Origin: Alphaproteobacteria bacterium
GTDB taxonomy: Bacteria; Pseudomonadota; Alphaproteobacteria; M2410
Direction of reading: 5' to 3'
Assembly: GCA_021774955.1 (NCBI GenBank)
Contig: JAJFIN010000280.1
Span: 1 to 8,199, forward strand
DNA length: 8,199 nucleotides
Below, piece after piece: positions 1 through 6,044 of this stretch. Position 1 is the stretch's first letter, and the number at the start of each line of letters is the position of its first letter. The notes beneath the pieces were generated by a model, which had not been told where the DNA came from, searched no databases, and was given only the letters and a program-made list of their open reading frames with translations. Made by a program: the position numbers and the translations under genes.

Positions 1-4
1 CGTT

Positions 5-57
5 CCGCTTCCCTTCTCAACCACCCGAAGGGCTACCATGGGTGAGAAGGGGAGCGG
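5..57. repeat. Long hairpin at left edge
   Basis: Bases 5-19 pair with 43-57 to give a 15-bp stem with a single G-T wobble (10 against 52). Above it CCA (21-23) can pair with TGG (39-41), and CCC (24-26) with GGG (30-32). No T-run follows on either strand, so it does not look like a standard intrinsic terminator. It may be a REP-like palindrome or a 3' stabilising hairpin for a gene left of the window. Confidence 0.6.
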
Positions 58-130
58 CCAACGCCTCGCCATCCGCGCGCGTCATGACGGAGCCCGATCC
101 AGTACCTCGGATCAGTTTTCAACCGCCCGC

Positions 131-169
131 CCTTCGAGACACTCGCTGACGCTCGTTCCTCAGGACGAC
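131..169 (+). repeat. Intergenic palindromic repeat, copy A
   Basis: This copy has the arms CCTTCGAGAC (131-140) and CCTCAGGACGAC (158-169) separated by 17 bases. The arms pair imperfectly (CCT..GAG against CTC.AGG). The central segment differs from the other two copies. Repeats with these arms are, as I recall, widespread between genes in alphaproteobacteria. Confidence 0.7.
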
Positions 170-272
170 GTTTTCTTTCAAAATCAACGGAGTCTGACCC
201 CATTGATCCTTCTTCCTTGGACGGAATAAAAGAAGATAAACTCCTTTTCAGCCACGCATCTCTCACTCCCAC

Positions 273-309
273 GTCATCCTGAGGAAGGCCGATAGGCCTG
301 TCTCGAAGG
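273..309 (-). repeat. Intergenic palindromic repeat, copy B (inverted)
   Basis: Read on the minus strand, it has the arms CCTTCGAGAC (309-300) and CCTCAGGATGAC (284-273) separated by 15 bases. The centre folds on its own: AGGCC (286-290) pairs with GGCCT (295-299) over a 4-base loop. It faces copy C, so the two together form a larger inverted pair spanning 273-373. Confidence 0.75.
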
Positions 310-334
310 ATCGAAGCTATATCTCTGCCATGCC

Positions 335-373
335 TCCTTCGAGACGGATGTTGCACATCCTCCTCAGGATAAC
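335..373 (+). repeat. Intergenic palindromic repeat, copy C
   Basis: The arms are CCTTCGAGAC (336-345) and CCTCAGGATAAC (362-373). The centre is a perfect 6-bp stem, GGATGT (346-351) with ACATCC (355-360), over a 3-base loop. The arms match copies A and B while the centre stem is different in sequence. This pattern (fixed arms, variable but self-complementary centre) suggests that the folded structure is what is kept. Confidence 0.75.
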
Positions 374-555
374 GCAGGAGTCTATGTAGGGTGTCCTGCC
401 GTCGTAACCCCCCCTCACTTCCCCAGAAAATGCGCCAGCATTTATCAGGGGCCCAATAGCGGTGCCTTGCTGAAAAGAAAGAGAAGGGGCGCACAATTTG
501 CGGCCAGTGCTGTGCGAAAGCTTCTCAAGTGACCCTTTGTTGATCGGCCATTGGA

Positions 556-596
556 CCCTCAATCGGGCCTGTGCCCGCGAAGGCGGGTATTGAGGG
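556..596. repeat. Two-tier hairpin downstream of the VOC gene
   Basis: CCCTCAAT (556-563) pairs with ATTGAGGG (589-596). Inside it CCCGC (574-578) pairs with GCGGG (583-587) over a 4-base loop. The CCCGC-GAAG-GCGGG core resembles a common proteobacterial intergenic repeat. It starts 25 nt past the VOC stop codon, so it could end or protect that transcript. There is no T-run after it on the minus strand, so a classical intrinsic terminator is unlikely. Confidence 0.6.
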
Positions 597-620
597 AAGC
601 ATGAGGAAGTGTTGTCAGAC

Positions 621-1514
621 CTATTCCGAACGTGGATCCCCCGGCAACAACCGATCCGTCCACACGAGCGTCAAACCCTGTGTATCGTCGGGGTGAGTGA
701 CAAAGAGCCCATGAGACGGATCTTCACGCGCAATTCGAACGCCTTCGTCGATGAGAGCCTTTCGGGCGTGTTCCAAATCACTCACCAGTAACGCCATGTG
801 ATGCATGCGCGGTTTGACACCGGCCAAGCCCCAGACCTTTTCATCCGCCGTGAGATCAAACAGCGCAAATGCGCCATCACCGGTTGATAACACCAAAAAC
901 GGTTGGTCAGGTGAAGCCTCCGGTGCGTCCAGGATCACGTCGCCGGGCCAGAACGCTTTATAATGCTTTGCCGCTTCTGCTCGGTCAGCGACCTGGGCAC
1001 CCCACCAGGCCACCCGTTCCACGTTGACCAGGGGATCTCTGTCAGGTGCGGGCAAAGCCGCCCCCTGGCGCGGATCCCATGCGCTAAAGTCACCATCAGC
1101 CCATTCGAGCCCAACCCCACAAGTCTGGCGCGGGATGCTAAAAACATAACCATCGGCCGCATCACCAACGACATCGATGTCATGAGCCGTGAGCCACAAG
1201 CGCGTATCTTCAATAGAATTTATCTGAGCGGCGAAGCCAAAGAGCCCCGGCCCCATGCGTGATAAAAACCGGGCCGGTGGGGCATCGTCGTGAATGGGCT
1301 CCATCAGTTCAATGACACTATCGCCAATCCATGCGCAGCCGCCCTTACGACCGACAAAGGCATCAGGCATCACCGAATATTCCAGCACCCGTAAACCACA
1401 GACACGCGCCAGCCAATCGGCCGCGGCCTTGTAATCGCGAACGATGGCCGACCCATGAAATGTCCATTTGAGTTTAGGGGCGTGTGGTGTTTTTGGTGCG
1501 CTCGCCTCAGCCAA
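621..1514 (-). CDS. Two-domain VOC (glyoxalase/dioxygenase fold) protein
   Basis: The protein is about 297 residues and its exact substrate cannot be told. The VOC fold is a metal-dependent scaffold used by glyoxalases, epimerases, extradiol dioxygenases and antibiotic-resistance proteins. The first module begins near residue 18 and has a likely metal-ligand His20 (WTFHGSAIV) and Glu69 (VIELMEP). A second half begins near 163 (NVERVAWWGAQV), with H238/H239 in MHHMALLVSDL and a C-terminal strand GLTLVWTDR at 280-288. At least two paired modules are therefore present. No ATG or GTG start is available. The open frame extends back to a TTG at 1586 (80-nt overlap with accA), with further TTGs at 1529 and 1514. 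I chose 1514 because it lies just before the accA stop (8-nt overlap) and leaves only a short leader before the domain. It is probably cotranscribed and translationally coupled with accA. The start is uncertain; the family call is good. Confidence 0.75.
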   Translation of the reverse strand: MAEASAPKTPHAPKLKWTFHGSAIVRDYKAAADWLARVCGLRVLEYSVMPDAFVGRKGGCAWIGDSVIELMEPIHDDAPPARFLSRMGPGLFGFAAQINSIEDTRLWLTAHDIDVVGDAADGYVFSIPRQTCGVGLEWADGDFSAWDPRQGAALPAPDRDPLVNVERVAWWGAQVADRAEAAKHYKAFWPGDVILDAPEASPDQPFLVLSTGDGAFALFDLTADEKVWGLAGVKPRMHHMALLVSDLEHARKALIDEGVRIAREDPSHGLFVTHPDDTQGLTLVWTDRLLPGDPRSE

Positions 1515-2484
1515 GGCCTTCGCGTCCAATAGCCAAGAATTTAGCGCGCCGTTCTTGCCGCAAGATCTCAGGTGACTTGCCTTCAAGTTCTTTCAGCGCA
1601 CGTTCAATCGTCGCACCCATATCGGCCATGATGGTATCGGGATCGCGATGAGCCCCGCCTATGGGTTCAGTAATGATGCCATCAATGATCTTGAGGTTCT
1701 CAAGATCCTGCGCGGTAATTTTCATCGCCGTCGCGGCGTCTTGGGTTTTAGCGCCGTCTGAGCCCGGCCATAAAATGGAGGCACACCCTTCCGGTGAAAT
1801 CACGGCATAGATCGAATGTTCCAACATGAACACACGATTTGCCGCCGCCAATGCCAGTGCGCCACCAGAGCCGCCTTCACCAATGACAATCGAAATGATC
1901 GGCACGCCTAGCCGGAGGCAAACATCCGTTGACCGCGCAATCGCCTCGGCTTGGCCGCGTTCTTCAGCCCCAATACCTGGATAGGCGCCAGCGGTATCGA
2001 CCAACGTAATCACCGGAAGATCAAACCGTTCCGCCAGGCTCATCAATCGAACCGCTTTGCGATAGCCTTCCGGCCGCGCCATGCCAAAATTATGAATCAC
2101 ACGACTTTGAGTGTCTGATCCCTTTTCATGGCCAATGACCACGACCGAGCGGCCGTTAAATCGGCCCAAGCCGCCTAGTATAGCCTGATCATTGGCAAAG
2201 TTCCGGTCACCGGCAAGCGGGGTAAAATCTTCGATCAGATGATCGACATAATTAGAAAAATGTGGCCGGGCCGGATGGCGCGCCACTTGCGTTTTCTGCC
2301 ACGGGGTCAGTTTTTGATAGGTGTCCGAGAGAAGGGTCGCGGCTTTGCCTTCGAGGCGCGCAATTTCTTCTGCCACATCAATCGGCTGGCCTTCACTTTC
2401 CAACGTGTGGGACTTTTGGCGCAATTCTTCAGCCTGCCCCTCAAGCTCCGCAATGGGCTTTTCAAAATCGAGATATGTTCGCAT
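1507..2484 (-). CDS. accA: Acetyl-CoA carboxylase, carboxyltransferase alpha subunit
   Basis: AccA pairs with AccD in the cytoplasm to move the carboxyl group from biotinylated AccB to acetyl-CoA. The product is malonyl-CoA, the first committed step of fatty acid synthesis. From this start it is 325 residues (E. coli AccA is 319). It opens with the family's LDFEKPIAELEG, then an N-terminal helical region. It has LAGDRNFANDQAI near 90-102, GHEKGSD near 118, NFGMARPEGYRKA near 132-144, and VDTAGAYPGIGAEERGQ at about 162-178. The crotonase-fold glycine loop GEGGSGGAL is near 202-210 and VISPEGCASILW near 228-239. Two upstream in-frame starts exist. ATG 2517 has an AAGG 9 nt before it and would add 11 residues (MKPPYNAPSQP); the frame opens at 2565. 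I prefer 2484 because family members begin at this point, although its own ribosome site is weak. All key regions are intact. Confidence 0.96.
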   Translation of the reverse strand: MRTYLDFEKPIAELEGQAEELRQKSHTLESEGQPIDVAEEIARLEGKAATLLSDTYQKLTPWQKTQVARHPARPHFSNYVDHLIEDFTPLAGDRNFANDQAILGGLGRFNGRSVVVIGHEKGSDTQSRVIHNFGMARPEGYRKAVRLMSLAERFDLPVITLVDTAGAYPGIGAEERGQAEAIARSTDVCLRLGVPIISIVIGEGGSGGALALAAANRVFMLEHSIYAVISPEGCASILWPGSDGAKTQDAATAMKITAQDLENLKIIDGIITEPIGGAHRDPDTIMADMGATIERALKELEGKSPEILRQERRAKFLAIGREGLG

Positions 2485-2546
2485 GGGCTGACTGGGAGCG
2501 TTATAAGGTGGTTTCATCCACAAGGACCTTACCGAAAATTCGGCGG

Positions 2547-2575
2547 ACACTGCCGCGCAAGGCACACATTGTCAA
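2547..2575 (-). promoter_or_regulatory. Possible sigma-70-type promoter for accA
   Basis: On the minus strand TTGACA (2575-2570) is a perfect -35 hexamer. Seventeen bases later CAGTGT (2552-2547) is a weak -10. Transcription would start near 2540, leaving about 23 nt to the ATG at 2517 or about 56 nt to the ATG at 2484. The rest of the gap between accA and the xerD stop (to 2725) is AT-rich and shows no clear gene or terminator. Confidence 0.45.
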
Positions 2576-2725
2576 CCAAGGACATAACTACACAAACTTA
2601 GGTCCGATTTTGACGAACTCAAGATCTAAAAGACCCTAACACGCTCGAGTATAAGCATAATTAATGGAAAGAGCCAGGGCAGCGGCCATCATGTTTAATG
2701 GGGGAAAAAAGACTTTGACGGATTG

Positions 2726-3763
2726 TCAGGTCTTATCGCCAACGACCGTGGCGAGATTGAGCGGTGTTTCACCGCTCACTTTTTCACTCAAAGGATGGCA
2801 ATCTTCAACCACCTGTTTGAGACGCTCTTCCATCACATGGGTGTAAATCTGGGTCGTTGAAATATCGGCATGGCCGAGCATTTTCTGAACCGATCTGAGG
2901 TCCGCTCCACGTGCCAGTAAATGGCTGGCAAAAGCGTGGCGCAACGTGTGCGGTGAAACGCGTTTGGAATCAATGCCCGCATCCGTGGCAAGCTCTTTCA
3001 GCAATTGCCCAAACCGCTGGCGCGTCAAATGGCCTTCGCGGCCGCGCGATGGGAACAGGAATTTTGCTGTGTCGGCAGGCTCGCTGCCATCGGTATCAAG
3101 ACGAGGTATGAAACGGTGACGCAAGGTCATGTAAGTTTCGAGCGCTTCTGATGCAGCTCCATTAAGCGGTACCACGCGTTCGCGACCGCCTTTGCCTTTG
3201 ACGTAGAGCACAGGGTCTTCAGTGCGGGTCGCAGCAGCCGCAGCGGACAGCGGCAACTCAACTAGTTCAGACACACGCAGACCGGTCGCATATAAAATTT
3301 CGATCAGGCAATAGAGCCGCAACCCTTCAGGGTCTTGACCATTGCGCGAGCGCTTCCACGCCATCTCAATGAGCAGATCGACTTCTTCCTCGCCCATGAT
3401 TGTTGGCAAAGGCCTTTTGCGCTGGGGACTGTCGATGACCGTGCAGGGATCATCTTGGCGCACGCCTTCAGAATAAAGAAACTTGTGATATTGCCGGAGC
3501 GCTGACAGACGGCGCGCCGCTGTCGAAGCGGCCAAGCCAGCTTCGTCTAATCTTTTTAAGTATCCTCGGATGGTATCGACATTGGCGCTCGCGGCATCAA
3601 GCCCGAGCTGAGCGGCATAGACAGCAAAGTCTGAAAGATCACGAGAATAAGAATCGAGCGTGTTCTGAGCAGCGCCACGTTCGGCACTGAGCATCTCTAA
3701 AAACGCCTCCACATGATGAAGGCCGCTTACGGAAGATTTGTCTACCGGGTCGAGTAAGGCCAT
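2726..3763 (-). CDS. xerD: Tyrosine recombinase XerD
   Basis: XerD acts with XerC at the dif site, under FtsK control, to resolve chromosome dimers before division. The 345-residue product has an N-terminal SAM-like core-binding domain (about 14-110), including LDSYSRDLSDF and STAARRLSALRQYHKFL, followed by the catalytic domain. All catalytic residues are visible: R163 (ATGLRVSEL), K191 (VKGKGGRERVVPL), H272 and R275 (SPHTLRHAFASHLL), H298 (LGHADISTTQIYTH) and nucleophile Y307. It is longer than the usual ~300 residues because of an insert around 218-236 and a C-terminal tail after 325. The ATG at 3763 has AAGG 4 nt upstream. XerC is the main alternative name. I favour XerD from the divergent aroK neighbourhood and the SPHTLRHAFASHLL signature, but this is not proof. 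A CtrA-like site lies just upstream. Confidence 0.9.
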   Translation of the reverse strand: MALLDPVDKSSVSGLHHVEAFLEMLSAERGAAQNTLDSYSRDLSDFAVYAAQLGLDAASANVDTIRGYLKRLDEAGLAASTAARRLSALRQYHKFLYSEGVRQDDPCTVIDSPQRKRPLPTIMGEEEVDLLIEMAWKRSRNGQDPEGLRLYCLIEILYATGLRVSELVELPLSAAAAATRTEDPVLYVKGKGGRERVVPLNGAASEALETYMTLRHRFIPRLDTDGSEPADTAKFLFPSRGREGHLTRQRFGQLLKELATDAGIDSKRVSPHTLRHAFASHLLARGADLRSVQKMLGHADISTTQIYTHVMEERLKQVVEDCHPLSEKVSGETPLNLATVVGDKT

Positions 3764-3786
3764 TAAGCCTTATCGTCACCACCAGG

Positions 3787-3801
3787 TTAACAAAGCGTTA
3801 A
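3787..3801 (-). promoter_or_regulatory. CtrA-type box upstream of xerD
   Basis: The 65-nt gap between the upstream gene's stop (3829) and the xerD start (3763) contains a perfect TTAA-N7-TTAA, the published CtrA binding pattern in alphaproteobacteria. On the minus strand it reads TTAACGCTTTGTTAACC. A third TTAA lies at 3808-3811, giving the inverted repeat CGTTAA-N6-TTAACG (3796-3813). The box lies 23 nt before the ATG. No good -10 is visible at the right distance, so it could repress as easily as activate. The gap is AT-rich, so a chance match is possible. Confidence 0.45.
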
Positions 3802-3828
3802 GAAATATTAACGTTTAAAAACAAAGGC

Positions 3829-5739
3829 TTATCGGACAGCTAAAAGGGCTTCAGCCGCCAACAAGCGGGCTTCTTCTTCAAAACCGATTCGCATCAAACT
3901 CGATACGCCCTGATAGAGCACCGTTGGATGCGCTTTTCCGGGTCCTTCAGCACCCAAAGCAACCAGCAAATAGAGAACTGTTTCACCGACGCGCCCGGCA
4001 CGCGATGCTGAATCCATATTGGCCAATATCGTTGGTTGCGGCATTTGACCGATCATCTGAACCGGACGTTCCAGGATCAATAGGCGTGCTTCATCTGGAA
4101 TGCGGTGCCCAAGCGCTTCAAACATCCGCACCTCAACCACAGCACGCCGATATTGCGCATCATTTGTTGTGCCGCTGAGCCGGGCAATGGCGTTCCAATC
4201 GAGACCCACAATTTTAGCCTCAGGTTTCAACACTTGGATCACCGATCGGTAGGCGCGCAAATCATCGGCCAACGCGCCACCGCCGCCGACACGCACCTGA
4301 TCTCGCACTTGATCGTCCATGAGTTGGAGCCAGGCATCGGCTTCATCAAGGAGGCCTGCCTGAATGAGCAGAGGCGCAAATTGCGCGGCGTAATTTTCTA
4401 ACACACCATTGGCCGGAATGGTGCGCAGCACATCACGGTACAAGAACGGTAACACCGCACCCAGATTTCGGGCATCACTGTCAGCAATCGCTTCGACCAT
4501 TGACGCCGCGCGCACATCCGGCGATTGACCATCAAAAGCCGCTTGGTAGAGAGCCGCGGACTTTAAACTCGGGTGTACCGGTTGCTCCGATTGCAGGTCA
4601 TTGGGCACCTGATAAGTTTGATAGACATCGCGCAGAGTTTCTACGGGTATGGCACCTGATTGCACCGCCAACTCAAGGGCGTTCAGGCGCATCAGCGCGT
4701 CCGGCGCTGGCCCACTGAGACCCAACACATTGGCATCATTGGTTTGCGCGACCGGCTCAACACTAGCCTGCGCCACATGAACCAGCATCGGCAACGGCGC
4801 TTGGGTGAGCGCGACTTGTGGAAACTCTTCACCCGCGAGTTTCAATAGAGCCCAGTGCAGAGGATTTGTTGCGGCAATCTCGTCGGTCGGCAGGCCGGCC
4901 TCATAGGCAAGGTTGGCCACCAGCGTAAAAAAGTTCGGATCCTTGTCACCTTGTTCGGCAATCAGGTCAGACGACAGACTGGCGGCATTGACGTCGCCAA
5001 CCACCAGATAACAAAAGGTCCGAAGCTTTGCCCAATAGATGTCGTCAGTGCGGGTGCGCATGCGCGCCGCGATCACGCAAGCTTCATTGGTGTTGTCCTG
5101 CAACAGATAAATCTTTGAGCGAATTTTCAACACACTCGGACCGTTGCCACTTTGCGGCAACGTGTTGGCCACCGCCAAAGCATCGTCAATCAAGCCCGCT
5201 GCATAAAGCCGCTCAATACGAAGCGCCGACAATGATTTACCCGACGTCGCCCCTTCGGGATCGTAGGTCCTTGTCAGCAATAAACGGCGCGAGAGGTCAC
5301 GGACCAACGGCGAGGATCGCAGGGTCGGCAATTGCGAAATGAGGCTCTCAACAACAAGCGGTTGCGTGCCTGCCCACATATCCAAGCCAAACCCACCATC
5401 AGCCAGACGGAGCGTGCCAATGGGCACGATGTTTACCGCACTCAGAGTGCCAACAGTAACCGCATCCTCGCTGCCCGGGGACGGCGGCAGGGATCGGATC
5501 GAACCTTGTCGCGGTCCTGACCCTGAAGAGGGGCCTTGTTGAGTGTCTTCCTCCGGCACATCTGAGAATAAACTGACCGGCGCACCCGACGCGTCTTCAG
5601 CCTCATCTTCTGACGAAGGACGCGTAGCCTCAGCGGCGGCTTCATCCTGGCCATGGCTCAGCGACGCACTCGAGAGTACGAGCCCGAGCCCCACCACCAA
5701 AGCGGCACCAAAACGGCCCCTAATCTGGGAATTTGTCAT
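3829..5739 (-). CDS. Exported alpha-helical repeat-like protein, function unknown
   Basis: I do not recognise a characterised family. The 636-residue product starts with a signal peptide: Arg7/Arg9, a hydrophobic stretch at 11-24, and likely cleavage near SLSHG|QDE (30/31). It should therefore be periplasmic or secreted. Residues 31-95 are a low-complexity acidic, Ser- and Pro-rich linker. The rest is mostly helical with Ala/Leu-rich repeats that look like a TPR-type or other alpha-solenoid, for example RIERLYAAGLIDDALAVANTLP near 174-195. Two cysteines, C221 and C243, bracket one helical hairpin and could form a disulfide. The start ATG 5739 lies inside the 3' end of the small gene upstream (20-nt overlap), implying coupled translation. 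The frame also opens at a GTG at 5811, but those 24 codons are the other frame of the small gene and would bury the signal peptide. It is followed by xerD after 65 nt. Confidence 0.82.
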   Translation of the reverse strand: MTNSQIRGRFGAALVVGLGLVLSSASLSHGQDEAAAEATRPSSEDEAEDASGAPVSLFSDVPEEDTQQGPSSGSGPRQGSIRSLPPSPGSEDAVTVGTLSAVNIVPIGTLRLADGGFGLDMWAGTQPLVVESLISQLPTLRSSPLVRDLSRRLLLTRTYDPEGATSGKSLSALRIERLYAAGLIDDALAVANTLPQSGNGPSVLKIRSKIYLLQDNTNEACVIAARMRTRTDDIYWAKLRTFCYLVVGDVNAASLSSDLIAEQGDKDPNFFTLVANLAYEAGLPTDEIAATNPLHWALLKLAGEEFPQVALTQAPLPMLVHVAQASVEPVAQTNDANVLGLSGPAPDALMRLNALELAVQSGAIPVETLRDVYQTYQVPNDLQSEQPVHPSLKSAALYQAAFDGQSPDVRAASMVEAIADSDARNLGAVLPFLYRDVLRTIPANGVLENYAAQFAPLLIQAGLLDEADAWLQLMDDQVRDQVRVGGGGALADDLRAYRSVIQVLKPEAKIVGLDWNAIARLSGTTNDAQYRRAVVEVRMFEALGHRIPDEARLLILERPVQMIGQMPQPTILANMDSASRAGRVGETVLYLLVALGAEGPGKAHPTVLYQGVSSLMRIGFEEEARLLAAEALLAVR

Positions 5740-5851
5740 CTGAGAGAACTTTTTCCACCGCGACTGCCGGTGCCGGTATAGAATAAGCATAAATTGCAAG
5801 TGCCCCCACACCCACTACCATAACGATCAAAATCGCAAGAATTATCCGCAT
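5720..5851 (-). CDS. 43-residue single-pass membrane protein
   Basis: This short open frame runs from ATG 5851 to TAG 5720. It has a basic N-terminus (MR), one hydrophobic helix at about 3-23 (IILAILIVMVVGVGALAIYA), and a tail SIPAPAVAVEKVLSDDKFPD that would face the periplasm. From memory, short alphaproteobacterial proteins with a similar helix plus an IPAP...VEKV...D.FP tail exist; I cannot check this here. Its last 20 nt overlap the start of the exported-protein gene, typical of coupled translation. Base 5739 begins that gene's ATG in another frame. No strong ribosome site precedes it. It could be a partner or anchor for the downstream exported protein (inference only). A chance origin is unlikely given the clean membrane topology and the overlap geometry. 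Confidence 0.68.
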   Translation of the reverse strand: MRIILAILIVMVVGVGALAIYAYSIPAPAVAVEKVLSDDKFPD

Positions 5852-6044
5852 TATTGTTCAGGTCCATCCAAGAGTTGATGTTTACTTCCCCACATCACTG
5901 CCACAAATTCTCTAGCATATTAATACGGCCTTTGTTAGACCGCCCGGAGCCCAGGGTTCAAATTCACAATTGCTGGTGGAAAAATGGTGTGAGAGTCCAT
6001 ATTTTTAGCAATTCAGCACTTCTGATCGCTGGCTTTGAGGTGAA
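5852..6044. promoter_or_regulatory. Divergent intergenic region between the small membrane gene and aroK
   Basis: This 193-nt gap must hold the promoters of both the leftward pair and the rightward aroK operon. It is AT-rich around 5917-5935 and 5998-6010. I cannot assign -35/-10 hexamers with confidence on either strand. A weak inverted repeat, AAAAATGG (5980-5987) with CCATATTTTT (5997-6006), lies 38 nt upstream of aroK. No tRNA or other RNA gene is visible. Confidence 0.5.
6037..6043 (+). promoter_or_regulatory. Ribosome binding site fixing the aroK TTG start
   Basis: GAGGTGA lies immediately before the TTG at 6045, with GAGG ending 4 nt upstream. No ATG or GTG is available near the start of the AroK domain, so this site supports TTG as the initiator. 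Confidence 0.6.

Larger units (their letters stand above)
1..620. other. Gene-free intergenic region rich in palindromes
   Basis: No convincing coding region is present. The open frames here, including 153 and 81 codons on the minus strand, have arginine-rich, compositionally odd translations that run straight through palindromic repeats, so they look fortuitous. What the region does hold is a long hairpin at 5-57, three copies of one repeat (131-169, 273-309 inverted, 335-373), and a separate hairpin at 556-596. The stretch from about 374 to 555 shows nothing I can interpret. The region lies downstream of the VOC gene; the gene to its left is outside the window. Confidence 0.75.

Noticed and set aside
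33..494. 153-codon open frame on the minus strand
   Set aside because: It reads through all three palindromic repeats and one arm of the left hairpin, has an arginine-rich composition with no domain, and has no neighbouring operon signal. It is most likely fortuitous.
317..562. 81-codon open frame on the minus strand
   Set aside because: Its C-terminal part is simply the translation of repeat copy C. It overlaps the other spurious frame and has no recognisable motif.
2262..2639. 125-codon plus-strand frame over the accA start and promoter
   Set aside because: It is antisense to the conserved AccA N-terminus, with no ribosome site or domain.
5740..5811. N-terminal extension of the exported protein to a GTG at 5811
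   Set aside because: These 24 codons are the alternate frame of the 43-residue gene. They would place a polar, basic leader ahead of an otherwise clean signal peptide.
5955..5966. GGTTCAAATTC resembling a tRNA T-arm
   Set aside because: The flanking bases do not form the 5-bp T-stem, and no acceptor, anticodon or D arm is found around it.
5980..6006. AT-rich inverted repeat with a T-run before aroK
   Set aside because: The stem has only two G-C pairs and a bulge, and no gene ends upstream on this strand. It is a weak terminator candidate at best.
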